Of a DNA stretch of 40,648 nucleotides, positions 8,213 to 16,800 are shown in pieces (the first letter of the stretch is position 1; every line of letters begins with the position of its first letter). The notes beneath the pieces were generated by a model. It was not told the DNA's origin. It searched no databases and saw only the letters and a program-made list of their open reading frames with translations. A program made the translations under genes and the position numbers. Origin of the DNA: DAOTWP01 sp034435675 (GTDB lineage Bacteria > Chloroflexota > Anaerolineae > Aggregatilineales > Phototrophicaceae); NCBI GenBank assembly GCA_034435675.1, contig DAOTWP010000274.1, positions 1 through 40,648 of the forward strand, read 5' to 3'.

Positions 8213-9310
8213 CTATTTCGGGACGAACACGTAAAACTGCGCTTCGCCCGTCCAGCGCCCCCAGCCGTCCTTCACGCGCCCGCTGTTGAAATTGTGTTCG
8301 CCTGCCTGCGCGATGGGCACATCGCCCGCCGCCACACCGGGCGTGCCGCCGGGACGCACGACCGCCATATGCCCGTGCCCGGCAACCACCGTCACGTAGC
8401 CCTGATTGGCATAATTCACCGCGCCCACAGCGTCCACCCGCTGCCAGCCCTGCGCCGGACCCTGCGTATAGCTGCCCGGCACGTTGAGTCTGCCATCCAG
8501 CCATTCCTGCATGTTCGTCGCGCCCAGCCAGCGTGTGATGTTGCCATTGCCGTCAGTGACATACAGCGGCAGCGGCGCACCCAGCTTCGCCGCTACATCC
8601 GCCGCGAACAGGTTGCAGTAGGTGTCGTAAGTATCCGGGTTGCCATCGCGGAATTTGACATAGCGCCCGTTGCCCTCCACGTTCAAGCCGTCTATCACGC
8701 TGGTGACATGCGCGGGTGCATGCGGAGCTGTGCCCACCGGCGCTGGTGTGCCGCCGTTCCCGGCAGGCGGTGTGACCGGGGTATCCACGCCGGGAATAAG
8801 CAACTGCTGACCGGGGTAAATCAGGTTGCGGTCCGCGATGTTGTTGGCTGCCACCAGCGCGTCCACTGTTGTGCCGTAACGCTGCGCAATGCCCCACAGC
8901 GTATCGCCCGGCTGTACAGTGTAGGTGCCGCCCGCACCGGGCTTCCCGCCGCCGTTGGACGATCCGCCCGACCCTGCCGAGGGCGCTGTTGCGCCGCCCT
9001 CTGCGCCGCCCCCATTGTTGATGATACCGCTGGACTCGTCCTCCGCCTGCCGGAAAATCTCGATCACCTCAAAAAGCATGCGGTGCAGCTCATCAAACGA
9101 CTCGCACAGCTTGCCCAGCGCAGGCAGCATCAGGTGTTCCATTTCCTCGTAAAAGGCATTCGCGCCAACACCCACCCACATCCCCGCGCGCAGGGTGTCG
9201 AGCTGGTCTACCAGCGCCCCGCCAAAGCTGCGCAGGCTGTCGCCCTGCTGATCCACCCGCGCGGCAAGCTGTTCAATCTGGTCATATTCGATGCGAATCT
9301 GGTTTGGCAT
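8213..9310 (-). CDS. WXG100 domain + LysM + NlpC/P60- or CHAP-like Cys/His hydrolase (probable T7SS-type exported wall enzyme)
   Basis: This 365-residue protein has three parts. Residues 1-97 form a WXG100 helical hairpin with W45-V-G47 and the GANAFYEEME helix. After a Gly/Ser-rich linker, a LysM peptidoglycan-binding module lies at 130-173 (TVQPGDTLWGIAQRYG). Residues 205-365 look like a papain-like amidase, with C232 in TYCNLFAADV and H312/H314 in GHGHMAVV. It has no Sec or Tat signal peptide, so export through the WXG100 domain is the natural inference. Its N-terminus aligns without gaps to the small WXG100 protein encoded at 10992-11294. It may remodel peptidoglycan for the machine or attack rival cells. 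ATG 9310 is preferred over GTG 9316 because GAGGG is nine bases upstream. Confidence 0.85.
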   Translation of the reverse strand: MPNQIRIEYDQIEQLAARVDQQGDSLRSFGGALVDQLDTLRAGMWVGVGANAFYEEMEHLMLPALGKLCESFDELHRMLFEVIEIFRQAEDESSGIINNGGGAEGGATAPSAGSGGSSNGGGKPGAGGTYTVQPGDTLWGIAQRYGTTVDALVAANNIADRNLIYPGQQLLIPGVDTPVTPPAGNGGTPAPVGTAPHAPAHVTSVIDGLNVEGNGRYVKFRDGNPDTYDTYCNLFAADVAAKLGAPLPLYVTDGNGNITRWLGATNMQEWLDGRLNVPGSYTQGPAQGWQRVDAVGAVNYANQGYVTVVAGHGHMAVVRPGGTPGVAAGDVPIAQAGEHNFNSGRVKDGWGRWTGEAQFYVFVPK

Positions 9311-9387
9311 CGGCACATTCCCTCGCTGCTGTGTAATGCTGCTGGATGATTTTGTTTTTCACGGTAACACAGGAACAGCCTGCACAA

Positions 9388-9406
9388 CCCATAAGGGTCT
9401 TATGGG
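9388..9406. promoter_or_regulatory. Short perfect palindrome upstream of the WXG100-hydrolase
   Basis: CCCATAAG and CTTATGGG surround a three-base centre about 80 bases before the hydrolase start. It could be an RNA hairpin in the leader or a protein-binding site. No T-run follows on either strand. I found no convincing promoter for the hydrolase in 9311-9560. Confidence 0.35.
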
Positions 9407-9560
9407 GCGTCTTCACCTGTGCCAGCGGAAAACCAAACAGAGGCGCAGCGCCGGTGCAGCGCATCATCAATGCACAGCAGCACGGGTGCCCCTCTGTGGT
9501 CAATTGATTTGCATGCCGTGTTCACTACGGCAGTTTACAGCGCCGTGCGTTGCGGCAGCC

Positions 9561-9657
9561 CTAAGTACAACCACAGAAATCTCGCGGGATTATTTTCCGT
9601 AGGGGCAGGTCTGAGATCTGCCCCTACATCCGACATTTTCAATTTGGTTGTACTTAG
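9561..9657. repeat. 97-bp MITE-like palindromic element, copy 1
   Basis: The element has 12-bp perfect terminal inverted repeats, CTAAGTACAACC at the left and GGTTGTACTTAG at the right. An internal hairpin of 14-base arms (starting GTAGGGGCAGGTCT, one G·T) is present. The last 31 bases are identical to copy 2. There is no coding capacity, so mobilisation would need a transposase elsewhere. Confidence 0.8.
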
Positions 9658-9691
9658 TGCACCGACAAGATTAAGTTGACTACTCAGCTAC

Positions 9692-9830
9692 AGCCCTCAC
9701 CCCCTCAGTCCCCCTCTCCCTAACGCCGCTGCGCGGCTGAGCGAGGGGGAGGGAAAATCCCCGGCAATTGGGTTGCTCCCCGCTCCTGGTGCCGAAGGCA
9801 CGGTCGGGAGAGGGGTTGGGGGTAAGGGCT
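9692..9830. repeat. About 139-bp imperfect palindromic element between the two 97-bp copies
   Basis: The left end (AGCCCTCACCCCCTCAG, then CCCCCTCTCCC) and the right end (GGGAGAGGGG, then TTGGGGGTAAGGGCT) form imperfect terminal inverted repeats of about 25-29 bases. The interior holds a smaller GCCGCTGCGCGGC hairpin with flanking CTCCC / GGGAGGG arms. It resembles the CCCTCACCCC / GGGGTGAGGG intergenic repeats seen in many Chloroflexota and cyanobacteria. It has no coding capacity. Confidence 0.65.
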
Positions 9831-9870
9831 AGACAAGGGCAGCGGGCGTCATACTCATCTTGTCCGTATA

Positions 9871-9967
9871 CTAAGTGCAAACAGATCAATTCTGTGGGAT
9901 TGTTTCCCGTAGGGGTGGGTCTGAGACCCACCCCTACATCCGACATTTTCAATTTGGTTGTACTTAG
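9871..9967. repeat. 97-bp MITE-like palindromic element, copy 2
   Basis: Same length and layout as copy 1, but the left terminus is slightly worn (CTAAGTGCAAAC). The internal hairpin is GTAGGGGTGGGTCT against a perfect complement. At two stem positions both partners changed relative to copy 1 (C-G to T-A, A-T to G-C), so pairing is kept. The right terminus overlaps the stop codon of the minus-strand WXG100 gene that ends at 9964. Confidence 0.8.
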
Positions 9968-10275
9968 CGGTTAAACTTGGTCGAACCGGAATAGTCGCCT
10001 TCCTGAAATGCCGCAACCGTCGCTTCCAGGTCGCCGGACATTTCGGTGCAGGTGGCTGCCAGCCGTTCCAGGTTAGGCTTGATGCCGTCCAGGTAACGCG
10101 CCATTGCCGCCGCGCCCACATTACCCAGCAGCGCGCTTGCTTCCAGCACCCGGATTGCCACCTCCAGCGCCTGCGCAACCCCCGTCATGACATCGGAGGA
10201 ATTCTGAAACCCATTCGCCATGCTTTGCAGCGCTTCATAATCAACACTGATGATGCCACCATTCAGATCGGGCAT
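9964..10275 (-). CDS. WXG100-like small protein (LLG variant, C-terminal FNR tail)
   Basis: A 103-residue, all-helical protein. The turn between two predicted helices reads LLGNVGAAAM instead of WxG, closely matching LLGEAGDAF in the neighbour encoded at 10665-10961. The C-terminus ends KFNR, again like that neighbour's RFNG. Length, helix-turn-helix layout and position in a row of four similar genes support ESAT-6/WXG100 membership despite loss of the Trp. GGAG lies nine bases before ATG 10275. The TAA stop is inside the terminal repeat of the adjacent 97-bp element. It is probably a secreted member of a helical dimer. Confidence 0.8.
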   Translation of the reverse strand: MPDLNGGIISVDYEALQSMANGFQNSSDVMTGVAQALEVAIRVLEASALLGNVGAAAMARYLDGIKPNLERLAATCTEMSGDLEATVAAFQEGDYSGSTKFNR

Positions 10276-10326
10276 TGTTCTTGTCTCCTGTGGATGTCGC
10301 TGTGTGGTCGCTATGCGATCAGGCGC

Positions 10327-10653
10327 TTAGATATTGATGGTTTCAAAAACGGAGACCAGATTGCCGATGGCTTTCGCCGCCGTGCTGTCCCCATCCACAA
10401 TGCGGTCACGCGCTTTATCAATATTCAACTGGTAACCGCCAATCGAGGCGATCAGCGCGGCAATTTCCGGGATCAACCGGGTCATCACTTCCTCGCGGAA
10501 GGCATTCGCGCCCTCGCCTTTCCAGGTGTCGCCCACCATCGCGTTCACGCCGGACTGGATGCCATCCTGAATTTCCTGCACTTTTGCCACTTCATTGACG
10601 ATGCGCGTCACAACGTCCTGCACTTCGTCCATCACAAAGTTGAAAATCGACAT
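10327..10653 (-). CDS. WXG100-family protein (WKG)
   Basis: This 108-residue helical protein has W44-K-G46 in the turn, followed by EGANAFREEV, the same GANAF helix start as the other WXG class members here. The C-terminal part continues past the second helix with a short helical tail. There is no signal peptide. A clear AAGGAG precedes ATG 10653, and 11 bases separate it from the upstream gene, so it is in one operon with its neighbours. It is an expected substrate or co-substrate of the EccC-type ATPase encoded at 18785-23629. Confidence 0.88.
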   Translation of the reverse strand: MSIFNFVMDEVQDVVTRIVNEVAKVQEIQDGIQSGVNAMVGDTWKGEGANAFREEVMTRLIPEIAALIASIGGYQLNIDKARDRIVDGDSTAAKAIGNLVSVFETINI

Positions 10654-10664
10654 GCTGCTGCTCC

Positions 10665-10961
10665 TTAGCCGTTAAAGCGCCCGGCGGACGTGGTATCTGC
10701 ACCGCTGGCAAAATCCATCGCGGCTTGCAGGTCTGCGGCGAGTTCGTTGAATTTTTCCTGAATGCGGCTGACTTTGTTGCTCAGGATGTCCATGATAGCC
10801 GTGTAAAAGGCATCGCCCGCTTCGCCCAGCAGGGCGCCATCGCTGGCAAGCGCCGCCATATTGCGCAGTTCGGTCAGCGTGTCGTCCATCTGGTTCACAC
10901 CCGTCAGGAACAACTGCTGCATCGCCGTGACCTGCTCGAAATCTAATTGAAAGTCGACCAT
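10665..10961 (-). CDS. WXG100-like small protein (LLG variant, C-terminal FNG tail)
   Basis: A 98-residue helical protein in which the WxG turn reads L44-L-G46 followed by EAGDAFYTAI. A flexible, Ser/Thr/Gly-rich end closes with RFNG. It lies between two WxG-type genes and resembles the product of 9964-10275. This suggests two WxG/LLG pairs that could form heterodimers, as EsxA/EsxB do, with the LLG partner carrying the free tail. GAGGAG precedes ATG 10961. It has no signal peptide. Confidence 0.82.
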   Translation of the reverse strand: MVDFQLDFEQVTAMQQLFLTGVNQMDDTLTELRNMAALASDGALLGEAGDAFYTAIMDILSNKVSRIQEKFNELAADLQAAMDFASGADTTSAGRFNG

Positions 10962-10991
10962 GAAAATATGCTCCTCTGGCAGGAATAGGGA

Positions 10992-11294
10992 TTAGCTCTG
11001 GGCGAACAGCGCGGCGGCTTCCCCTTCAGCATCCTGAAGGGTGCGCGCGACCTCACCAATGATTGTGCCGGTTTCTTCCAACGACTCGCACAGCTTGCGC
11101 ACGGCGGGCAGCACCAGCCCTTCCATCTCCTCATAAAAGGCGTTTGCCCCCTGCCCCAGCCAGCCGCCGCCTTGCAGGGCGCTGATCTGGTCGAGCAGCC
11201 GGTGTTCAATTTCCGTGACGGCTTCGCTCTGGCTGGCGAAACGGGCAGCAATATTGCTCAATTCATCGTAATCGGCACGTACTCTGTCTGGCAT
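10992..11294 (-). CDS. WXG100-family protein (WLG), first gene of the WXG100 operon
   Basis: The 100-residue protein has W45-L-G47 followed by QGANAFYEEMEGLVLPAV, then KLCES. It aligns without gaps to the N-terminal domain of the LysM-hydrolase encoded at 8213-9310, with the WxG at the same residue number, so the two are direct paralogues. ATG 11294 is preferred: GGAGG is nine bases upstream, while an ATG at 11303 would touch the ribosome-binding site. It is the promoter-proximal gene, about 130 bases from a near-consensus promoter. It should be a secreted helical-hairpin protein. Confidence 0.9.
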   Translation of the reverse strand: MPDRVRADYDELSNIAARFASQSEAVTEIEHRLLDQISALQGGGWLGQGANAFYEEMEGLVLPAVRKLCESLEETGTIIGEVARTLQDAEGEAAALFAQS

Positions 11295-11432
11295 ATAGGG
11301 CATCCTCCATGAATAAGAGCGGCTGATTTGAGCAGATGTATACAGTCCACCATCCGCGCTGGCTGGCGCCTCTGCCTGCCGTCTGTGCAGACTGATGGCA
11401 CTGGTGAACAGTTTCTGCTAACATCTATTGTG

Positions 11433-11462
11433 ACTATAAGGGCATGTCTGATTCTTTGTCAA
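11433..11462 (-). promoter_or_regulatory. Near-consensus sigma-70-type promoter for the WXG100 operon
   Basis: Reading the minus strand, TTGACA (11457-11462, six of six) is followed after 18 bases by TATAGT (11433-11438, five of six). Transcription would begin near 11426, leaving an untranslated leader of about 130 bases before the first WXG100 gene. Confidence 0.65.
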
Positions 11463-11637
11463 TCAACAAGTATCTACGCTGAGTAAAAATCGCCCTGACC
11501 TTTGCTGTGGCAGTGCAGCGCGGTCTAAACTCAAATCCGGCACATCTGCGCATACAATAGAAGCATTCTGATCTGTGCAATATTCGCAACACCGTTTGCA
11601 TCTACGCGGGCTTCACGGTAAGGTCTTGATTAGTCGG

Positions 11638-11665
11638 TTGCGATCAGCTTGCGGAACAGTATACT
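11638..11665 (+). promoter_or_regulatory. Candidate promoter for the small membrane protein gene
   Basis: TTGCGA (11638-11643), a 16-base spacer, then TATACT (11660-11665, five of six to TATAAT). The predicted start near 11672 leaves room for AGAGGA and ATG 11700. With the minus-strand promoter at 11433-11462 it makes this 405-base gap (11295-11699) a divergent promoter region. I see no gene in the gap. Confidence 0.45.
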
Positions 11666-11699
11666 CGCTGGCGCACCTGAAATCAGAGGACAACAAGCC

Positions 11700-12158
11700 A
11701 TGACTGAAACATTCCTCGCGGCACTTCTGGGGGTCTTCGGCGGACTGATTCTGTTCGTCCTGGTGTTGTGGGCTGGCTACGCGCTGCTGCTGCGCTTTAA
11801 GCGCCGCACTCAAACCACACGCCCCAGGCAGCCTGTGCGTGCTGTGCCTCAACCCGATACCCCGCGCGGTGTGCCACAGCGCAGCCAGCCGCCCACACAA
11901 GCGCCGTCATATTCATCCATGGATGGACCGACACAGTTCATCAACCCGCGCCAGCCTATCGAGAACAGGGAAAGCGCTTCTTCGGCGGGCACGCCGGCAG
12001 GCGCAGGGAAGGGTATATCTACCGGTCGCCTCGCAGCAGGTGATCAAAACGGCATGATACACCAGACCACAGGCAAACTGCCCGCGCTGCGCAGGCGTGG
12101 TCAGCAGGATGGCGCTGTCCCGCTGGATGACGCAGACGAACCGGGCACGACCATGTAA
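11700..12158 (+). CDS. Small single-pass membrane protein with disordered basic cytoplasmic tail
   Basis: This 152-residue protein is not recognised. Residues 5-30 form one strongly hydrophobic helix followed by RFKRR, which places the C-terminal 120 residues in the cytoplasm. That tail is rich in Pro, Gln, Arg, Thr and Ser, lacks predicted structure, and contains several Thr-rich spots (e.g. GPTQFINPRQP and the terminal EPGTTM). It is the first plus-strand gene after the divergent promoter region and before the phosphatase. A role as a phosphorylated docking protein for the FHA proteins is speculation from context. ATG 11700 has AGAGGA nine bases upstream; an earlier start at 11649 is less likely. 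Confidence 0.7.
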   Translation: MTETFLAALLGVFGGLILFVLVLWAGYALLLRFKRRTQTTRPRQPVRAVPQPDTPRGVPQRSQPPTQAPSYSSMDGPTQFINPRQPIENRESASSAGTPAGAGKGISTGRLAAGDQNGMIHQTTGKLPALRRRGQQDGAVPLDDADEPGTTM

Positions 12159-12183
12159 CCGGCTGGAGAGCCTATTCAGCCGG
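12159..12183 (+). terminator. Stem-loop directly after the small membrane protein gene
   Basis: CCGGCTG (12159-12165) pairs with CAGCCGG (12177-12183) across an 11-base loop, starting right after the stop codon. No T-run follows, so it is at best a weak terminator or transcript-protecting hairpin. Confidence 0.3.
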
Positions 12184-12376
12184 GCAGCATGCCTGTGCTG
12201 GTCGCAAATCAGGACTTTCGCAGTTGACCGATGCTTTGTGCCTGAACAAGCGGGTTAAGCCCCTTGTCTGCGAACGAACTTGCGTGAGTCCTGAAAAACA
12301 TCCCGATAAGCAAGGCTGATCTTACGGGTCAGTGATGCAACAGGTTGGCACTTATTTTTATGCAGAGTTTGTTTTG

Positions 12377-13645
12377 ATGATGACCGACGATAGCCACAAC
12401 ACCCACGGAACCACACAGGAATGGCGGCTGTACCTGACCGAGAAAGGCAGCGATGCGCGGATTGTGCTTGCCGACGGCAAGACGTTCGAGGAACGCGGTT
12501 TCTGCGTGCGCTTTGAAAAGACCGAGGATGACCAGCCGGTATTTAACGTCCGACTGCTGAGCGAAGACCCCTTCTGTACCGAGTTTTCGGTCAACAACCG
12601 CCTGCTCTACGAAGGGGACACCTGCAGCCTCGTGCAGGGATCGCAAGTAGTGATGCTGGGACATCACTACGATGTGAGTATCCAGCGCGACGACATCTCT
12701 GTTTCCGTCAATCCTATGCGGCGGCTGTACTGGGAAACCGCTTTCAGCCTGCATCCTGGCAGGCGTTCGCGGCAGGAAGATGCGCTCGGTTTTGCCCACC
12801 GCGAAACCAGCGGCGGACGCGAAGCGCTCTGGCTGGTGGCAGACGGCGTCACCCATGCCGAGGCAGGCGACTACGCCAGCCGCTTTGCTGTTGACCTGGT
12901 GCTCTGGCAGTTTTTCAACAGCAGCGGCAGTGTAGAGCAGCGCCTGCGCAGCGCGATCAACACTGCCGGGCAGCGTTTGGTGCACTGGGGCAAGACCCTC
13001 ACCGAATATCGCCGCGCGCAGCAGCCCGGCACACCGGAAGTCCGCGCCGGGACAACCCTTGCCGCAGTGGTGCTGGACCAGCGCCCGCGGGGGGCAACCG
13101 GACTGGTGCGCAATGACTGGCACATCGCGCTGGTGGGTGATTCGGTCGTTTACCTGCGCCAGCCGCAGCGGCAGGGCGATTTGCGACTCTTCCAGGCGCG
13201 TGAACATTTTGAAGGCTCACATCTCAAAATTGCGCTGGGCAAAGAGTCGCTCACCGAAACCAATATCAAGTACTTGCGGATGGATGCCCATTCCGCCGAT
13301 CTGCTGCTGCTGGCAACCGATGGCGTTTCGGATGCCATCTCGTTTCAGGAAATGCAGCCGATTCTGGATGGACACGCGCCGGATGTGCCGCAGGACTGGC
13401 AGCATTTGCCCGCATTTATGGTCAATCTGGCGGTTCAGCATCCGGCAGGTGGCGATAATGCCGCTGCCGTGCTGGTGCGCACGGGGCATCTTGAACCGGA
13501 AAACGCGCCGCAGCCGCACAGCAGCGACCCACAGGTGTGCATTGGACTGACGCAGAGTTATCCCGAACTGCCTGCCCCCGAACAGCTTTATGGTCCACAG
13601 GAGAAAAAGACCGGACGGCTGGGCAGGTGGCGTAAACGATTATGA
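12377..13645 (+). CDS. PP2C-family Ser/Thr protein phosphatase with N-terminal FHA-like region
   Basis: This 422-residue protein has a PP2C domain at about 120-380. It has the metal-binding aspartates of the family: D135 in SRQEDALG, D156 in VADGVT, D315 in ATDGVSDAI and D360 in GGDNAAAV, plus the AGTTLAAVVL and ALVGDSVVYL strands. It should dephosphorylate the products of the two neighbouring kinases using Mn/Mg. Residues 10-105 are beta-rich, with a VNNRLLYEGD...GSQVVMLG pattern resembling a degenerate FHA domain. No start has a good ribosome-binding site: ATG 12377 or 12380, or GTG 12332/ATG 12335 with about 15 more residues, are all possible. It is soluble, and is followed after 212 bases by the vWA gene. 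Confidence 0.88.
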   Translation: MMTDDSHNTHGTTQEWRLYLTEKGSDARIVLADGKTFEERGFCVRFEKTEDDQPVFNVRLLSEDPFCTEFSVNNRLLYEGDTCSLVQGSQVVMLGHHYDVSIQRDDISVSVNPMRRLYWETAFSLHPGRRSRQEDALGFAHRETSGGREALWLVADGVTHAEAGDYASRFAVDLVLWQFFNSSGSVEQRLRSAINTAGQRLVHWGKTLTEYRRAQQPGTPEVRAGTTLAAVVLDQRPRGATGLVRNDWHIALVGDSVVYLRQPQRQGDLRLFQAREHFEGSHLKIALGKESLTETNIKYLRMDAHSADLLLLATDGVSDAISFQEMQPILDGHAPDVPQDWQHLPAFMVNLAVQHPAGGDNAAAVLVRTGHLEPENAPQPHSSDPQVCIGLTQSYPELPAPEQLYGPQEKKTGRLGRWRKRL

Positions 13646-13857
13646 ATCCCGGCGCAGGGGGAATGAAGTCACTCCAAAGTCGCCAAAGGCTGACCGCGCT
13701 GTGCTGCCTGCCCTGCCGCGCCTAACGCTTAGAATCTATCTGTCAATTCATTGAGCCGGGCGACACACGCCTCGCCGCTGCAAGACAATCTGATTTCTCG
13801 GATAGATACTTAACCACTGGCACCGCACCTGTGCCGCACAATACAGGGGGAAATCGT

Positions 13858-16800
13858 GTGACTCGCTTTGTTCGCCAGCCTCTCATGGTCGTCGTCGTTC
13901 TGCTCTGCCTGTTCGCTATCCTGGCTGCTCCCTTACCCCTTGCCGCGCATCCCGCCGCGCAGGAAACCACAGCAGACCCGTGTGTTGTCGCAGCCGACCT
14001 CCCCGGCGCATGCGTCTATCTGCGCGCCACCACGCCGCCGCCCGGCGCAGCTAATCTTGTGCTGCTGGATACGGATGCGCTGACACTGGATTTAACCGTG
14101 CTGACCCCTGCCGGAAATTCTGCCGGGACCCTCACTACTGCTGACTTTCTGGCAGAGGTGCAGGGGGTGCAGCTCCCGGTAATCACGGTAGAACGCACCA
14201 GCCCTGCCGTTAGTGTGCTGCTGCTCGTTGACCTGACGGATACCATGTCCGAGGAGCTTATCCAGAATGACCTGATCGCCCTGCTGGGCAGGCTGCGTGC
14301 CCTGCCCGGCGCAGAAGTCGCCATCCTGACCTTCAGCGATGCCGCCGCCCCCAATGCAGACAGCACGGGCGCTGCGCTGCCGGTCTTCCCGGCGCAGGGT
14401 TTCAGCAGCAATTTCGACGAAGCGGAGGGCTTCCTGCGTGGGCTGACCGAACGCCGTGTGGGGGTCAACAGCAATGTGCTGGTGGATGCCACACTGACCG
14501 CAGTCGAACGGGTGAGTGCCAGCGCCGCCAGCGACCCCAACCGCCAGTATGTGATCCTTACCATAACTGACGCCACCGATACCAATCTGGGCGGGCAGGA
14601 ATCGCTGCTCAACCTGACCAATCGTGTGCCAATCTTCACGATTGCCCTGCCCGCGCTGCAAGGCGCTGGCGACAATCGCCCGAATATCGACATTCCGCGC
14701 TACTTTGCACAACAAACAGGCGGCGTGGTCTATGTGTTTCCGGCGGAGCAGGCAGTCAACCTGACCGGTGCGGGGCAGTTCCTTGCCACCAGCCTGAACA
14801 GCTTTAGCAGCGCCCTCAACGCCAGCTACCGCGTCACGCTGAGCCTCTCGCCGCTGCGTGGCGCAGGTATTGCCGGCGATGCGACGGTGGAACTCTGGGT
14901 CACGACGGGCAGCAGCGCACAACAGCGCGAACAAGCTGATGTGCGCGTGTCGGTTCGTTACACACCGCAGCAGTACGCGCTGAGCTTCAGCGACCTGCAA
15001 AATAATCAGGCAGTCAACGGCGTCGTTAACCTGGCACTCGTCACCGAACCAGCGCTGCCGCAGGGCAGTTACAGCTACCAGTTTTTAGCCGATGGCGAAG
15101 CGCTGCCCTGTTCGCCCGCCCAGCAGCCCACCTGCGCATGGGATACCAGCGCGGGCTATCCGCCGGGCTTGTACGTGGTGCAGGTCGGCGTGTTCGACAA
15201 TGTGGGCACTGCGCCGCTGGCGACCGGCACGCTGGCGCTGAACCTGTACAGCACCAATCTCGATGTCGCCCTGCCGGCAGAAATCAGCGGGCAGGCGGCA
15301 TTCACGATTAACACGGGCAATTTCCGCGCCGATACGCTGATCCTCTACGCCGCATTTGACGGCGCGACCTATGTCGAAGTGGCGCGCATCCCTGCCAGCG
15401 GCGGCAGCAACACACTCACCTGGAATGTGGACGAAGACCGCCCCGCAGGCGTCAACCCCGGTGATGCCGTGCCCGCCCTGCTGCGCGTGGAACTGCGCGA
15501 CACCGCCAGCAACCTGCTGATCGCCCGCTGGGACAGCGCCGGCAGCCAGACGGTGCGCTTTACGCAGGATTACACGTTCAGCTTTGACTCCCCCGATTTC
15601 CAGCCGATGCTGCTGCAAGCGGCGCGCCAGCCGGAAACGCCGCTTGTACTCAGCGCTGACCGCCGTTATTCATTCACGGTGGGGGTGGGCGAACAGCCGG
15701 GCGAAAACCAACTGCTGGCAATCATCATTGCCACCGGCGGCGCGGAGCAGGGCTTTACGCTGTACCGCGAACCGCTGATTGTCGGTGGGGAAACGGCGCT
15801 GGCGCAGACGCTGGTGAGCGAGTTCTATCCTGCCGGGCGCTATGCCGTCGGTCCGGCGATTCTGCGTCTCGACTCCGCTGCACCGGGTGGCTACCGCATT
15901 GTCAGCTTCGAGCCATACTTTGTGGACATTTACACGCCGCTGCCCAACACCTTCATCAACGGTGTGCGCGCCGACAGCGTCAATGTTGCAACCGGCGAAA
16001 TCGAACTGCGTTTTGAAACGGCAGGCATCACCCCGCGTGAAGCGCTGCGCAGCGCAACACTGAGCGTCTACGCGCAGGGTGAACGGGTGCCGCTGACCAC
16101 GCGGCAGATTAATCTGGGTGACGAAATCGCCTTGCAAATTGATCTGGAAACCCTGTTCGCCGGGCGTGCCGAGCGTGTGCTGGATGGCGTGGTGCTGCTG
16201 GCGGATGTGCGCAGCGCGGACGGTGTGCTGCTGGCACGCTGGAGCAGCCAACCGCTGCGAGTGCTGGCAACGCCCAGTTATGCCCCGGCGGTCAGCGGTT
16301 TCCGCGATGCGGCGGGCGGCAGCAGCACGGAACTGAGCGGCGTTTACACGCTCACGGTGCAGTTGGGCGAGCCGCTGCTGACTGATCTGGAGGACGAGCT
16401 GGTGCTGGTGCGGCTGGTGAACACCGGTGAACTGCGCATCAGCGCGCTGGCATTGACCCCGACTGCGCTGGATGAACGCACCTACCAGTTCAGCGTGGAC
16501 ACTGCCGCGCTCAACCTGCCCCCCGGCGTGCATACCTTCGCGGCGGCGGTGCTGCGGCGCGGCACCGTGATGGCGCTCAGCGATCCCATTACGGTCACAT
16601 TGTTCCGCCGTCTGGACAGCGTCACGCTGGGCGGTGTGCGCGGCGATGTGGCTTCCGGCGAACTGCAAGTGCAGGTTTCGACAGCAGGTTACGACGGCGC
16701 CAGCGCGATTGTGGTTTATATGGATGGGCGCGAGGTGTCGCGCCAGCCGGTTGGCGTGCCGATTGTGATTGATCTGGACAGCGTGGCATTTACCAGCGCT

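Noticed and set aside
8177..9349. Long plus-strand reading frame of 390 codons opposite the WXG100-hydrolase
   Set aside because: It is an antisense shadow. The minus strand encodes clear WXG100, LysM and Cys/His motifs with a good ribosome-binding site, while the plus frame gives a His/Arg/Ala-rich composition without motifs.
9317..9560. Possible small gene between the hydrolase and the first 97-bp element
   Set aside because: Short frames on both strands have no ribosome-binding site, no motifs and unusual composition. Only the CCCATAAG palindrome stands out.
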